The notes under the pieces: model-generated
What the model was told of the DNA's origin: nothing
The model's database searches: none
The model's input: the letters and a program-made list of their open reading frames with translations, nothing else
Part shown: in pieces, positions 1 to 12,430 of the stretch
How the letters are laid out: every line of letters starts with the position of its first letter
How positions within the stretch are numbered: position 1 is the stretch's first letter
Assembly: GCA_023614405.1 (NCBI GenBank)
Contig: CM042692.1
Location: forward strand, 122,443,503 to 122,507,502
Reading direction: 5' to 3'
Source: Avena insularis
Lineage: Eukaryota > Streptophyta > Magnoliopsida > Poales > Poaceae
DNA length: 64,000 nucleotides
Made by a program: the position numbers and the translations under genes

Positions 1-1
1 C

Positions 2-347
2 CTACTGCACGGGATGGGGATGGCAAAATCCTGCGGCGCCAAGAGGCTTATAATATATGGCGACTCCAAGCTGGTCGTCAACCAGACAATGCACAAGTGC
101 GACACACTGAACGACAACATGATCGCCTACCGCGACCTCTACGACACACTCGAAGGAGACTTCGACGGTTGCGAGCTGCGGCACATAGGCCGCAAAAGCA
201 ATGAAGAGGCGGACACACTCGCCAACGTAGGCTCTACCTGCGCCCCCATACCACCTGGGGTATTTCTCGAGCGCATCTGCGAACGCTCCATCAAGCCAAA
301 GGCCACAGAGAAGAAAACAAGCGCAGCAACGGACTCGGGGGCTGTGC
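2..347 (+). pseudogene. Tat-type Gypsy 'A': RNase H C-terminal part
   Basis: This is the end of the RNase H domain of a Ty3/Gypsy polyprotein, which degrades the RNA strand during reverse transcription. The frame is open from the window edge. It shows the RNase H core 'YGDSKLVVNQ' (Asp of the active site) and, later, 'NEEADTLAN', the usual end of this domain, followed by the linker towards integrase. The frame stops only because an Angela-like element is inserted at base 348. If that element and one TSD copy are ignored, the same frame resumes at base 8780, so the insertion split a single polyprotein. The N-terminal RNase H and RT lie outside the window. Tat lineage is inferred from the integrase and the antisense gene further right. 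Confidence 0.85.
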
Positions 348-2047
348 TGATGGGTTCGTAGCATGGAAAACAAAAAATTTCTACCGCAAGAACGAACAAA
401 ACCTAGATCTAATCTAGATAAAAGCCAAGATCTAATCTATTAGACATGTTCAACGAGATAGATCTGTACTAACCCTCGTAGATCCGAAAGCGTTACGAGA
501 TTAGATCTCGGGGTTGATGTAGTCGATCACTTGCCGATCTCAAGATCGTGTGGACGATCCTTCCGGCGCCGCGCTCCGGCAGCGCTTCCGCAGTCGGTCA
601 CACGTGCGGAGTCGAAGCAGACCTTCCTCTCCCTGTTCCAGCGAGCAGCAGAAGTAGTAGATCTTCTCCACGGAATCCTAGCAGCACGACGGTGTCGTGG
701 TGGTGGTGGAGTAGAGAATTTTGCAGGGCTTCGCCTAAGCCTGAGCAGAGAGAAGGAGGAGGAGAGAGGCGGCGACTAGGGTTTGTTATGAGAGAGGGCT
801 AGGGGGTGGCGCCCCCTCCCTTCTATTTAAAGGAGGGAGGCGCCATGGGAGGGGGAATCCTAGTAGGACTCCCCTCCCTCCTTGGCCGGCGGATTGGGAC
901 GGGGGAGGAATCCTCCTCCCCCACGAATCCGTGTCTTGCCCCACACAGACTCCTTGATCCTTTCTTGGTTTTCAAGCAAACTCCAAGAAATCTCCTAGAA
1001 CCTTCCGGAACATTCCGAAACCTTCTAGAATCCCCATACAAATACTCCGGAACATTTCCTAACTTAGAAAATGATCCCCAATATATGAATCTTATTCTCC
1101 AGACAATTTCGGATCTCCTCGTGATGTCCTGGATCCAATCCGAGACTCCGAACTACATTTGGTCTCCAACGCACATTCCATATCTACTTAAAACAGCTTC
1201 GAACCTTAAGTGTGTCACCCTATGGTTCGTGAATATGCAGACATGATGGAGACACTTCTCCGATCAATAACCATCAGCGGGATCTAGAGATCCATAACGG
1301 CTCCCACATACTCAACGATGACTTTGTGATCGATAGAACCATTAACATACAAAACCAATTCCCTTTGTCACGCGATATTCTACTTATCTGAGGTTTGATC
1401 ATCGGTATCTCCATACCTAGTTCTACCTCGTTACTGATAAGTACTCTTTTACTCGTTCCATGTTATGTCATCCCTTGTGACCTAGTCACATGCTTGCAAG
1501 CTAACTAGATGACATTCCACCGAGAGGGCCCAGAGCATATATATCCGTCATATGGATGGGCAAATCCCAATCTTGGTCCATGCGCTTCAACACATACTTT
1601 TAGAATACCCAATGACACCTTTATAACCACCCAGTTACAAGCGGTGTTTGATGTCATCAAAGTACCCATCCGGTGATGGTGATTAACATGACCTCATGGT
1701 CGAAGGATTAGGTTACTATGCATTTGAAAGCTTATAGCAATACGAACTTAATGACTTGATCTTATGCTATGCTTACTTATGGGTGTGTGTCCATCACATC
1801 ATTCTCCTAATGATATAACCTTGTTATTAATCACATCCAATGTCCATGATCAGGAAACTATGATCATCAATTAATCAACAAGCTAGTTCAACAAGAGGCT
1901 TACTAGGGACTCTTTTATGTTTACAAAACACACAAGTATTAATGTTTCCGGTTAATACAATTATAGCATGGGATGTAAACATTCATCATAAACATAAAGA
2001 TATAATAATAACCACTTTATTATTGCCTCTTGGGCATATCTCCAACA
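348..2047 (-). repeat. 3' LTR of the Angela-like element
   Basis: Near-identical to 7073-8774. On the minus strand it starts TGTTGGAGATATGCCC at 2047 and ends at 348 with CA. It is the 3' LTR because the polypurine tract adjoins it at 2048. A TATA-like TTTAAATAG (minus) lies near 825-833, inside a G/C-rich stretch; promoter use is inferred only. Confidence 0.92.
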
Positions 2048-2057
2048 GTCTCCCACT
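2048..2057 (-). other. Polypurine tract of the Angela-like element
   Basis: On the minus strand the sequence reads AGTGGGAGAC directly before the LTR start TGTTGG. It primes plus-strand DNA synthesis in Copia elements and is the same tract known from Angela/BARE. Confidence 0.88.
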
Positions 2058-5000
2058 TGCACTAGAGTCAATAATCTAGTTAAAAACTTGTGCATTCAAC
2101 ACCTATGGCTTTCTGGTGTTGTATAGACACTATTGCTAGTGGTAAACATAATATTCGGATCTGACACTTCCAGGTATGAGTGTATTTGCATGTCCTTGCG
2201 TCTCTACGCATTACTCATTCTCCAATGAGATGGCATTGTATAAATTTGGTCCTTTGGTGAGACCTTTAGTTCCTTAGGATTAAATCATGTTGATACAATT
2301 GTCATACAATGTATCTTCATACTATTATCCCGCTATAAACCACACCTAGTTTGATAACAAACTACTTGACGCAAATGCCCTCATTTGTTGCTACAATAGC
2401 AGTCATATACATAGCCTTTTGTTGTAGTATCTGTCATAATGTTTTAACTTTGGTACTCAACCAAATCCGTTATAGAACTTCCTTTCCATTACATTGTGCC
2501 ACCCATAGTTTAAATTGAGATAAACTTAATTTGTGACAAAACTAGTATCAATGCAACAATTTACAATGAACTATTTGTCACCACTATATAAATAATATTT
2601 TCTTAGTTCTTCCAAAGATCATAGGAATATCCCTACTATTGTCCAATGATCATCTTATGAGTCATTCTGGTATATGCTCATAACATTTAGAGTATAGGAC
2701 ATATCTGGATGTGTACATCTCAAAGAATGATTGATCAAAATATTCTTGTGATTTCACCAAGTGTCAAAACACTTGAATCTTGTGTCAACACACTTGAATC
2801 TTGTGTCAACACACTTGAATCTTGATTCAGTCCTTTCCGTGCGTCAAGAACCTTTCTTGTTGTTTCCATATTGAACTCATTCAACATCTTATCTATATAC
2901 ATTTGGCAAAACCATATTAGCGCCTCAATCTATCCATATAGACATTGATGCCTAATTCTTGGGTTATGCCTAAGTCTTTCATCGAAATGAAATTCTTAAC
3001 CCGTGTCAATAAAAATACATCATTTCTAATCAACTATATGTCTTTCACATAATGTATTAGAAATATGTCTTAGCGCTCCCACTTAATTTCTTGCAAAATG
3101 CAAACATCTTCATCGTCTCTGATGAAATTTAAACCTTTTAACGGTTTCATCACGGTGAAGATTCCAACTCCGCGATGCTCACTTCAACCATTGAAGTTTT
3201 TCATACTCTTTTAGCATCCTTTGAATTAACAAAACCCTTTGGATCGTGTCATGGACATATCCTAGGTAACCATTCTATTAGAAGAACTTGTTTTGTTTGT
3301 TTAACTACCATATACCAAAATATATGTAGTGGTTGCTACATTAATCCGTCCAGACTAAATATCGCTATGAAAGATCAAATCTTATCATAGTCAATTCCTT
3401 GAACATTGTCGTAAACTCTTTCCGACATGTCGACTATTTCATAGATGTGAAACATCCATGTCTATTTCTTTATAGATCCATATACGACTGTAAGGTCTTG
3501 CACCTTTCCAGAGGGTCTTTCAAATTCAAAGCTTGATTTCTCGTGTATGGAATTATCACGGATTTTATGGCTTCAAGCCACTTAACGAAGTCAGAGCCCA
3601 TCATTGATTATTTGCATGTAGTCGGTTCATCATTGTCAAACAACAATGATTTAACTCTCAAATCTTGGCATTTGATTACTTACCCGACCTACTTGGTTCA
3701 ATAGTAACTTAGATCTCCGTGACCACAACCTTTGAGGCACGTGAGCCATGAGCATTGTTGCTGCCTCCAGGACACTTTCCGACGCTGCGCAACTCAGCAC
3801 ATATTAGCCAAGGTTCAACAACCTTGTCAAATTTCTATTGTCCTCCCGCTTAACTTTTCACCAAAAATTCCTTCTCAAGAAACTCGACATTCTAAGTGAC
3901 AAACACTTTTGTCTTTGGTGTTATGGAGGAATACCCAATGGTTATTTGAAATAACCTACAAAGACATGCTCATCCGACTTTGGTTGTAAACACTTTACTT
4001 ATGCCTAGCATACCAAAAATTTAAGAAAGGACAACCTGGGTTTTATCCCAAACCATGACTTATATGGTGTCATTTCAACGGATCACGATGGAGCTCATTT
4101 CAGTGTAAAAGCGGTAGTCACTAAAGCTTTAATCTTTAAAATATAATGGCAGTTTTATAAATGACACCTTTGATCTTACCATGTCAAACAAGGTTTCATT
4201 ACATATCTTGAACACTCCATACTCCTATGGTGTTTTGGGAAATGCAAATCCATGGAACGATTTCTCAAATCTTAGGTGTTTTGCTAAACTTGTAACTCAA
4301 AACATCTTTCTTTATGATCCAATAATAATTTTTTTTTCTTGTTACAATAATTTTCCACTTCATCTTGAAAGTCTTTGAACATTTTCAAATGTTGCATACT
4401 TCTTCCTTATTGAGTAAGTATATACATATACTCACTCAAATCTTCGGAGAAAGCATATGAAGTTGAAATCCATCGCCCACGACTACACATAATGGACTAT
4501 ATACATCAATACGTACAAATTCCAATCAGTTAGTCGCCCGTTCCTCTTTTGGCCTACTAACGGAGTTTTAATTATCTCCGGGAAAGTATCACAAGCGTCA
4601 TTTGATCAAAATCAAAGACTCCAAAAATCCATCAACATGGAGTTTCTTCATGTATCCCTTTCAACATAATTTAAACGGCGATGTCACTTCGCAAGTGATC
4701 TTTCAATCATTTGTCTTGCGACATTTTAGCATTAGTTTTATGGTCGTTATTTCTCCAACCAGACTTGTATATCATCCATCTATTATGGAATACGGTAATT
4801 ATTTGAACAACCTTTTGTCGTCATAATACCTAATCAAAATAATAATTATTGAAACAAATCTTGAAGGCAAGCTTTGATGTTAACGAGCAACACAACAACC
4901 CTTTGTTTGTTTTCGATGAACATCATCACATATTGTCTTGCTAGTTACTTAGGCATTGCAGTTCATGAATTGTGTTGTCCTGTATGACACTTCATACCAA

Positions 5001-7057
5001 CCAATTCGGTATCCAATACCGCAGAACCACATTGTTTAACAACCAAGGAATACATCCATAACATGTATCTTCTATATACCTAAGTTGGACATCTCCAATC
5101 TTTTCTTTTCTGCCAAATATTTTATAGATTCTCTTTCAACAATTCCTTTTCTTTTAAAAGAATCTATCAACATCAATAGTGGTGTCATTCACATGACACA
5201 TAGTACAAAGTGTGTATAGTCAAATACTAATACCTTTGGACTTGCACTTTGAAGTGAATCACCTTCATCAAATGTTTGGCATTCTTTCAAAATTCCATTC
5301 TTTAGTAATCTTTTAGTGTAGTAAACATTTTACTTACATCTTCTATTCATCCTTATCATGACAACTTTCATGATCAAGCTGCTATAGCTTATAAAGGTGA
5401 ATTGCGAGTATAATGTTTCTTTTCCAAAGCCTTTTGGAGGATTAGGACGATTGGCGTCTTCAACCTTCACAAATTCTCATTAAATATGAGGACGTATACT
5501 CTATCATGTTGTAACCAACACATTGTTTTAGATATCACAATACCTTTCACATATGATGGTTTATGAAACATTGGTTTCAGCTCTTAGATAAACTTGATAT
5601 TAAAAACAATCTTTTGAGTATCAAGAATCATGGAGGCAAACATGATACATTAGATACTAACATTAGAATTGTTACTCTTGATTTAATACTGTTTATTAAA
5701 CTTCACAGAGTAAACGGAGTTTGCTGAAAGTTTGCAACATGACTTTTAAACTTTAGATTGACACTCAAAACAATACGATACCAGTTCGTAAAGCAAATAT
5801 CCAGAATTTCTATAGTTCCACTATCTCAACTATAACTAAGCGTAAGGTGGTGAACGGATGCCAATGAGTACAACAAACTATGCAAATTCACTTTGATTGT
5901 GTTTATGATAAATTGAGTTTGACTAATCCAAATTACAAATGAACTCCCACTCAAAACAACATCCCTCCAGTTGTTTTAGTGATTACACGAACCAAATCCA
6001 CTACACCAAGTCCGATCATCACGTGAGATGATGTAGCTTCAAAGGCGAACAATCAACATGTTCATCATATCATCCATATGACTCATGCTTTACCTTTAGG
6101 TATTCCGTGTTCCGAGACCATGTCTGTACATGCTAGGCTCGTCAAGATTGACCTTAGTTTCCGCATGTGCAAATCTGGCTTGCACCCGTTGTATGCACAC
6201 GTAGAATCTATCACATCCGATCATCACGAGATGCTTCGAAATGACGAGTCTTAGCAACGGTGCCTACTAAGGACGAACACTTTATTACTTGATATTTAGT
6301 GAGAGGGATCATCTTATAATGCTACTGTCGCGATCTAAGCAATACAAGATGCATAAAGGATTAACATCACAGGCAATTCATAATTAGTGTTATATGATAT
6401 GGCCCTTTCTTCTTATGCCTTTGATCTCCATCTCCAAAGCACGGACATGATCTCCATCATCACCAGCATTGCGTCAAGGTCAGTGGCGCTGCTTCATGGT
6501 TGTCCATCATCACTAGCAACTATTACAACTACTTGGAATAAAGCTATTACAAGATGAATAGACACGCAGGTCTTAACAGAATTAAAGACAACCATTAGGC
6601 TCCTGCCGGTTGCCATATTACAACAAGGATCAATGCATACATCAAATATAATCACAATCACATAATGGCCATATCACATCACAAAACCCCTGCAAAAACG
6701 AGTTAGACGCCTCTAATCTTATTTGCGTGTTTTACGTGGCTTGGGGCTTTCGAATAAGAACGGATCTTACCTACGAACATGAACCACAACGTTGATACAA
6801 GTGCTATCAAGTGCAAAGTGTAAATTGATCTACACTATGATGGGAGAGACAGACACCCACAAAGCCACTTGTGCAATACGAGTTGCACGTCAACTGTGGA
6901 GCAAGTCTCATGTGCGATGACATGTAAGGTTAGCCCGGGCCGCTTCATCCCACCATCCCGCAAGATGTAAAGTACACCAAAAGCAAAAAGATAGCACGAG
7001 CATCAACGCCCACAAAACCATTGTGTTCTACTCGTGCAACAGATCTACGCATAGACA
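2058..7057 (-). pseudogene. Decayed gag-pol and leader of the Angela-like element
   Basis: No ORF over about 85 codons exists on the coding (minus) strand. Remnants can still be read in the minus direction: a leader with phrases typical of the Angela group (about 5800-7050), and a C-terminal RT/RNase H stretch at about 2700-3200 with 'VKNFISMKDLG' and 'YIDKMLNEFNM' resembling the Copia 'NFSMKDLG ... YIDK' segment. Frameshifts and stops are everywhere. A 21-bp unit is repeated three times at 2761-2823. Because the LTRs are much better preserved than this region, the coding part was probably already dead when the copy inserted. The + strand ORFs of 60-75 codons here are chance frames. Confidence 0.8.
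2761..2823. repeat. 21-bp tandem triplication
   Basis: Three copies of a 21-bp unit with core 'ACACTTGAATCTTGTGTCA' stand head to tail inside the decayed pol. The first copy differs by one base. It is probably a local replication-slippage product. Confidence 0.85.
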
Positions 7058-7071
7058 CGGCTCTGATACCA
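7058..7071 (-). other. Primer-binding site (initiator Met tRNA type)
   Basis: On the minus strand TGGTATCAGAGCC follows the 5' LTR end with one spacer base. It is complementary to the 3' end of plant initiator methionine tRNA and fixes the minus orientation of the element. Confidence 0.92.
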
Positions 7072-7072
7072 C

Positions 7073-8774
7073 TGATGGGTTCATAGCATGGAAAACAAAA
7101 AAATTCTACCGCAAGAACGAACAAAACCTAGATCTAATCTAGATAAAAGCCAAGATCTAATCTATTAGACATGTGCAACGAGATAGATCTGTACTAACCC
7201 TCGTAGATCCGAAAGCGTTACAAGATTAGATCTCGGGGTTGATGTAGTCGATCACTTGCCGATCTCAAGATCGTGTGGACGATCCTTCTGGCACCGCGTT
7301 CCGGAAGCGCTTCTGCAGTTGGTCACACGTGCGGAGTCGAAGCAGACCTTCCTCTCCCTGTTTCAGTGAGCAGCAGAAGTAGTAGATCTTCTCCACGAAA
7401 TCCCAGCAGCACGACGGTGTGGTGGTGGTGGTGGAGTAGAGAATTCTGCAGGGCTTCGCCTAAGCCTGAGCAGAGAGAAGGAGGAGGAGAGAGGCGGTGG
7501 CTAGGGTTTGTTATGAGAGAGGGCTAGGGGGTGGCGCCCCCTCCCTTCTATTTAAAGGAGGGAGGCGCCATGGGAGGGGGAATCCTAGTAGGACTCCCAT
7601 CCCTCCTTGGCCGGCGGATTGGGAGCGGGGGAGGAATCCTCCTCCCCCACGAATCCGTGTCTTGCCCCACACGGACTCCTTGATCCTTTCTTGGTTTTCA
7701 AGCAAACTCCAAGAAATCTCCTAGAACCTTCCAGAACATTCCGAAACCTTCTAGAATCCCCATACAAATACTCTGGAACATTTCCTAACTTAGAAAATGA
7801 TCCCCAATATATGAATCTTATTCTTCGGACAATTCCGGATCTCCTCGTGATGTCCTGGATCCAATCCGAGACTCCGAACAACATTCAGTCTCCAACGCAC
7901 ATTCCATATCTACTTAAAACAGCTTCGAACCTTAAGTGTGTCACCCTACGGTTCGTGAATATGCAGACATGATGGAGACACTTCTCCGATCAATAACCAT
8001 CAGCGGGATCTAGAGATCCATAACGGCTCCCACATACTCAACGATGACTTTGTGATCGATAGAACCATTAACATACGAAACCAATTCCCTTTGTCACACG
8101 ATATTCTACTTATCCGAGGTTTGATCGTCGGTATCTCCATACCTAGTTCTACCTCGTTACTGATAAGTACTCTTTTACTCGTTCCATGTTATGTCATCCC
8201 TTGTGACCTACTCACATGCTTGCAAGCTAACTAGATGACATTCCACCGAGAGGGCCCAGAGCATATCTATCTGTCATATGGATGGACAAATCCCAATCTT
8301 GGTCCATGCGCTTCAACACATACTTTTAGAATGCCCAATGACACCTTTATAACCACCCAGTTACGAAGCGGTGTTTGATGTCATCAAAGTACCCATTCGG
8401 TGATGGTGATTAACATAACCTCATGGTCGAAGGATTAGGTTACTATGCATTTGAAAGCTTATAGCAATACGAACTTAATGACTTGATCTTATGCTACGCT
8501 TACTTATGGGTGTGTGTCCATCACATCATTCTCCTAATGATATAACCTTGTTATTAATCACATCCAATGTCCATGATCAGGAAACCATGATCATCAATTA
8601 ATCAACAAGCTAGTTCAACAAGAGGCTTACTAGGGACTCTTTTATGTTTACAAAACACACAAGTATTAATGTTTCCGGTTAATACAATTATAGCATGGGA
8701 TGTAAACATTTATCATAAACATAAAGATATAATAATAACCACTTTATTATTGCCTCTTGGGCATATCTCCAACA
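7073..8774 (-). repeat. 5' LTR of the Angela-like element
   Basis: A 1702-bp copy of 348-2047, with boundaries set by TG...CA, the adjoining primer site and the TSD TGTGC at 8775-8779. It would carry the element's promoter, read right to left. Confidence 0.92.
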
Positions 8775-8779
8775 TGTGC

Positions 8780-10070
8780 CGCCCAATGAGCCAATGGCAC
8801 TCGACAACCTGGAACTTAACACATGACTCGAAGGACCAATAAGCGTCATGATGATCGAGCCACCTTGGACTCAACCGTACATCACTTACCTCCTTAGCAA
8901 AAGTCTACCGGATGACCCAACTGACGCACGGCACATTGCGCGGCGATCCAAAGCATTCGCTGTTATCAACGGCGGACTATACAAACACAACATCACAAGA
9001 GTACTCCAACGATGCGTCTCCAATGCCGATGGAAGAGATGTTCTACTCGACATCCATGAGGGGACTTGCGGGCACCACGCTAGCAGTCGAGCACTCGTTG
9101 CCAAAGATCTACGAGCTGGATTTTACTGGCCCACGGCCATGCGTGACGCCAAGGACATCGTCCAAAAATGCAACGCTAGCCAGTGATTCCCGGACAAGCC
9201 ACACGCACCTGGTGCAGAACTCTGGCCAATTCCATTGGCCTGGCCCTTCACGCAATGGGGACTCGACATGGTCAGCAAGCTCCCAAAATCCTCACGAGGA
9301 GGCTATGTCTACCTCCTAGTCATAGTCGACAAATTCACCAAGTGGATAGAGGCCATGCCAGTGACTAACCAGTCAGGATACAGCGCAGTCAAGTTCTTCG
9401 AGGCCATCGTCTATCACTTCGGAGTACCACACAGCATCATCACGGATAATGGGACGAATTTCACATCCAAGGATGTTCCAAGAATTCTGCGAGAATCTGG
9501 GAATCAACATAAGCTATGCCTCCGTAGCACATCCACAGACCAATGGTCAGGTCAAAAAGGCCAACAGACTCGTCTACGGCGGCATCAAAAAGCGAATCCT
9601 CGGGCCACTCGAACAAGTCGTAGGCTGCTGGCCAGACGAGCTGCAATCGGTACTCTGGAGCCTGCGCACAACTCCAAACAGTGCCACAGGGTACACCCCG
9701 TTCTTCATGGTACACGGTGTTGAAGCGGTGCTACCCGCCGAGGTATGATACAAAGCATCGCGAGTGGTCGCTTACAGCGAGCAGGAGTCAACTCTTGCAC
9801 TCGAAGACTCCGTCGACCTCCTTGACGAGGCACGGGAAATCGCGGAAAGATCAACGATCTAACAGTAGAACTTGTGCAACTACCATAGCAGAAGGCTACG
9901 CCCCAGGTCCTTCGTCGAAGGAGACCTGGTCCTACGACTGAAACATCAAGGACATCTCAAGCTTGAGTCCCCTTGGGAAGGACCATATGTGATTACAGAA
10001 GTGATGCCAGGTGGCGCCTATCGCCTTAAAGGTTTCGAGGAAGGAGTCGCATACTCCAACCCCTAGAACG
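8780..10070 (+). pseudogene. Tat-type Gypsy 'A': integrase
   Basis: Integrase inserts the retroelement DNA into the genome. It continues the frame interrupted at 347. The zinc-binding part (about 9050-9183) has the His pair in 'GTCGHHASS' but the last Cys is lost ('CNASQ' then a stop at 9184). The core has Asp in 'WGLDMVSK' and Asp in 'IITDNGTNF'; the third residue is changed from the usual Glu to Lys in 'NGQVKKANR', so the enzyme is dead. Stops at 8824 and 9184 and a frameshift near 9485 confirm decay. The downstream part has 'YTPFFMVHG' and the C-terminal 'LESPWEGPYVITEVMPGG' typical of Gypsy integrases, ending near 10070. Confidence 0.88.
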
Positions 10071-10478
10071 TCGCGCAGCTGCGATGCTTCTACCCTTAGT
10101 CGCCTTTTATTTTTTACAAATAAGGCTACTTAGCCACACATTGTACCCCGTACTATCCTGCGAATGAATAAAGCTAAGTACCCCAAAACTCTGTGTTCCC
10201 TTTCACATTGCATCTGTTCTACAAACTAACGCGATATCCTGAGTAGCTGGCACATCAATCGAAACCCTTGACAAACGCCAACCCAGTTGCAACGCACCTG
10301 ACAGGTTGGCAAGGGGCTGAGATAAACACAAGTCAGGCTAACGAAAAGGAATCGCATAGTGCAACGCACTCACAAAACATAACAAGCTCTTTAGATACAT
10401 CAATGTTAATCAATTATACACAACATATATATGAACTTTACAACACTAGTACAACTATGTGTAGGATACAAACTAAAC
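10071..10478. other. Non-coding spacer between pol and the antisense gene of Tat A
   Basis: A/T-rich DNA after the pol stop, with a possible polyadenylation signal AATGAATAAA near 10165. I see no ORF or repeat. It separates pol (+) from the convergent antisense gene (-). Confidence 0.6.
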
Positions 10479-11236
10479 TACTATTGCAGCAAAGGAATGT
10501 TGGTCTGCTCCTCGAAGAAGTCGACGATTTCCTCCGCTGGATGATCCACCGCCTGGTAGTTGGGAACCATGTTCCAAGTCGAACCTGCCGGCGGCGCTGG
10601 CGGTCCGGCCGCAATTGCTGCAACGTCCACATCAGGCCTGTGCAGTCGCACCAGCGATAGAGCAGCCTTGGCACCAGCCACTAGCTGTTGCCGTACACAA
10701 TCGCGGACTGCATTCAAATCTTGAAATTGTCAAGAAGGGCCAGCATGCTCGATGGAACAATGTCCAGCGGGAACATCGCTTGGTAAATATTCTTCAAGCA
10801 CGATTGTGACTTCTTCAAGAAGTGAAGCACTCACGACGCATGATCCTGCAGGGTCACCAGTGTGATTGCGCGATCATGATCCACCCAGAAGTATCCACTC
10901 ACCTGAAGCTGCTCTTGGGTCAGATCATTCATGCGAATGGAAATCCTATCCTTCTCATCCTGCAGATGGCGTGCACTGACAACTATAGCAAGCAAAGGAA
11001 AAATAAGAAGACAACGAACTACTGTGAGTGACTACAAGGAAAAGATAAGGAAGAAGAGAGCTAACACTTGAACTGATCGCCCAGCTGTGTCACCTCCCCT
11101 AGCAGATATTGCTCTCGGGCGACGGCCTTCTCCGCCCCCGACTTCCATACATCCGCTTTACCACGGAGCACAGGCAGTTCGCGCTCCAACTGCTTCACGC
11201 GGTCGCGGAGTCGCGAGAGCAGAGACAACTCATCCA
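10479..11236 (-). pseudogene. Antisense gene of Tat A, 3' exons (Transposase_28-type)
   Basis: Tat-lineage Gypsy elements carry, between pol and the 3' LTR, a gene on the opposite strand whose product contains the 'putative gypsy type transposon' domain (Transposase_28); its role is unknown. Here only the C-terminal half is left. The upstream exon (about 11066-11236) encodes a coiled-coil stretch with 'LRDRVKQLERELPVLRG' and 'EVTQLGDQFK'. A short intron with a pyrimidine-rich 3' end (about 10988-11065) follows, then an exon with 'YQAMFPLDIVPSSML' and 'QQLVAGAKAALSLVRLHRP', ending at 10479-10481. In-frame stops and at least one frameshift make it a pseudogene. It is cut at about 11236 by Copia X material. 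The same gene type occurs in Tat B and Tat C. Confidence 0.72.
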
Positions 11237-12430
11237 CCCTTGAGGCCTACGAGCACTGGCACGAGCATCCCTCATGAGACCCTCAGGAGCAGAGGAGGGG
11301 TGAGAGGTCTTCCTAACCTTGGTGTAGATCTTCTTGGCCTTGTGCACAACATCAATGTTGAACTCTTTAGTAGGGAGCAAGTGCTTGATCGGCAACATGA
11401 TGTAAGGAGCATATGGGATGGAAAGCCTGTTGAACATGGCATCGATCAACTCATGGTAAATGAAGTCCATCACATCCAGCTTATATGACACGGACTCATC
11501 CTCACACGACGCCACCTCATGAGAGAAGGCAAGAAGCAGAACCAAGTGACCACGAATACTATCATTATTGCCTCCACTTGGAGTGATGGAATCATGAAAG
11601 AGACCCACCAAGCTAGCATATATGGGAGAAAGACCAGCTAGGGTGCCCACAATACCATTGTCATCGGTGCACAGAGAGAGGGCATCATCTTTATTGGGCT
11701 TGAGTTGGGTGATGATGCGGTGGCCACTAGCACGGTCCCTGTGGCGGAAGGGATAACCAAGCACCTCAGCAAAAACACGAAAATCAGCTTGCATAGGCCT
11801 TTCATGAGTCATCCACTTCATGGTGCGGTGCTCATCACTTCAAATGACCAAGGTGGAGAAGAACTGCTTCACAATCTCAGAATCATAGGAGCATTGGAGG
11901 GCCATGAGATGGTGCAACCCCATCCTCTCAGACACATACATGGCATCAACAAGGTGAGGCTTCTCCAAGGCCTCGACAAGAACCAGAGGATGCATAGGCC
12001 GAAACTTCTGCTGAGCATACACATCTTCATAGATCCCCTTTTGTTCAATGCACCAAAAACGAGAGTCACCCAGCTTAGTATCATGCGGCACTTCATCAAA
12101 CAGATCCCGATGACGAACGGAGGAGAAGGTAATAGGATCCATCTTCTTATAGTCAATCTTGGGCCCTTTGCCCTTCCTCTTGGACACACCCTTTCTATCT
12201 CTCTTTGCCTATTCAGCCATGCACTTCTCCTCATTGTTTCTTCTCCTCAGGTCAACCTCGTCCACTAAGTTACCCTTTTCATCGTCCCGAAAGTATTTAG
12301 CACGAGGACGGCGCTTGTAGGTCTTGGGAGCGCTGGAACCACCTGTGAAGCGAATAAGGGGGATAGCAAAGGGGATAAGCATACACACAAGTCCAAGATA
12401 GAACATAGAAAAAGTAGGCAAATAGTTCAT
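11237..12430 (-). pseudogene. Plant-transposon ORF of unknown function, next to Copia X
   Basis: A minus-strand coding region broken by two stops (at about 12207 and 11838), otherwise readable as one protein of about 390 residues. It begins after a pyrimidine-rich stretch and 'CACAG' at about 12340, like a 3' splice site. Recognisable pieces are 'YKRRPRAKYFRDDEKG', a basic stretch 'KRKGKGPKIDYKKM', then a long globular region with 'DEVPHDTKLGDSRFWC', 'VYAQQKFRPMHPLVLVEAL' and 'MTHERPMQADFRVFAEVLG'. I place it in the group of grass retroelement proteins annotated as putative plant transposon or Athila-ORF1-like proteins. It does not match gag, pol or a known enzyme. Its relation to Copia X (extra ORF, or separate unit sharing the LTR) is open. 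Confidence 0.55.

Larger units (their letters stand above)
348..8774 (-). mobile_element. Angela/BARE-1-like Ty1/Copia LTR retrotransposon
   Basis: A complete two-LTR element reading on the minus strand, inserted between RNase H and integrase of Tat A. The 5-bp TSD TGTGC is present at 343-347 and 8775-8779. LTRs of 1700 and 1702 bp begin (minus strand) TGTTGGAGATATGCCC and end CCATCA. Primer site TGGTATCAGAGCC (initiator Met tRNA type) and polypurine tract AGTGGGAGAC are in the expected places. Terminus, leader and tract are what I know of the Triticeae Angela/BARE-1/WIS group. The internal 5 kb has no long ORF although remnants of RT can be recognised. The two LTRs look about 97-98% identical by eye (not aligned), so the insertion is fairly young. 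Confidence 0.93.

Noticed and set aside
2058..7057. Small + strand ORFs (60-85 codons) in the Angela interior
   Set aside because: They lie antisense to decayed Copia coding sequence, have no recognisable domain and no consistent frame.
7023..7072. A tRNA gene, because of GGCTCTGATACCA
   Set aside because: Only the 3'-terminal bases are matched; it is the primer-binding site on the minus strand.
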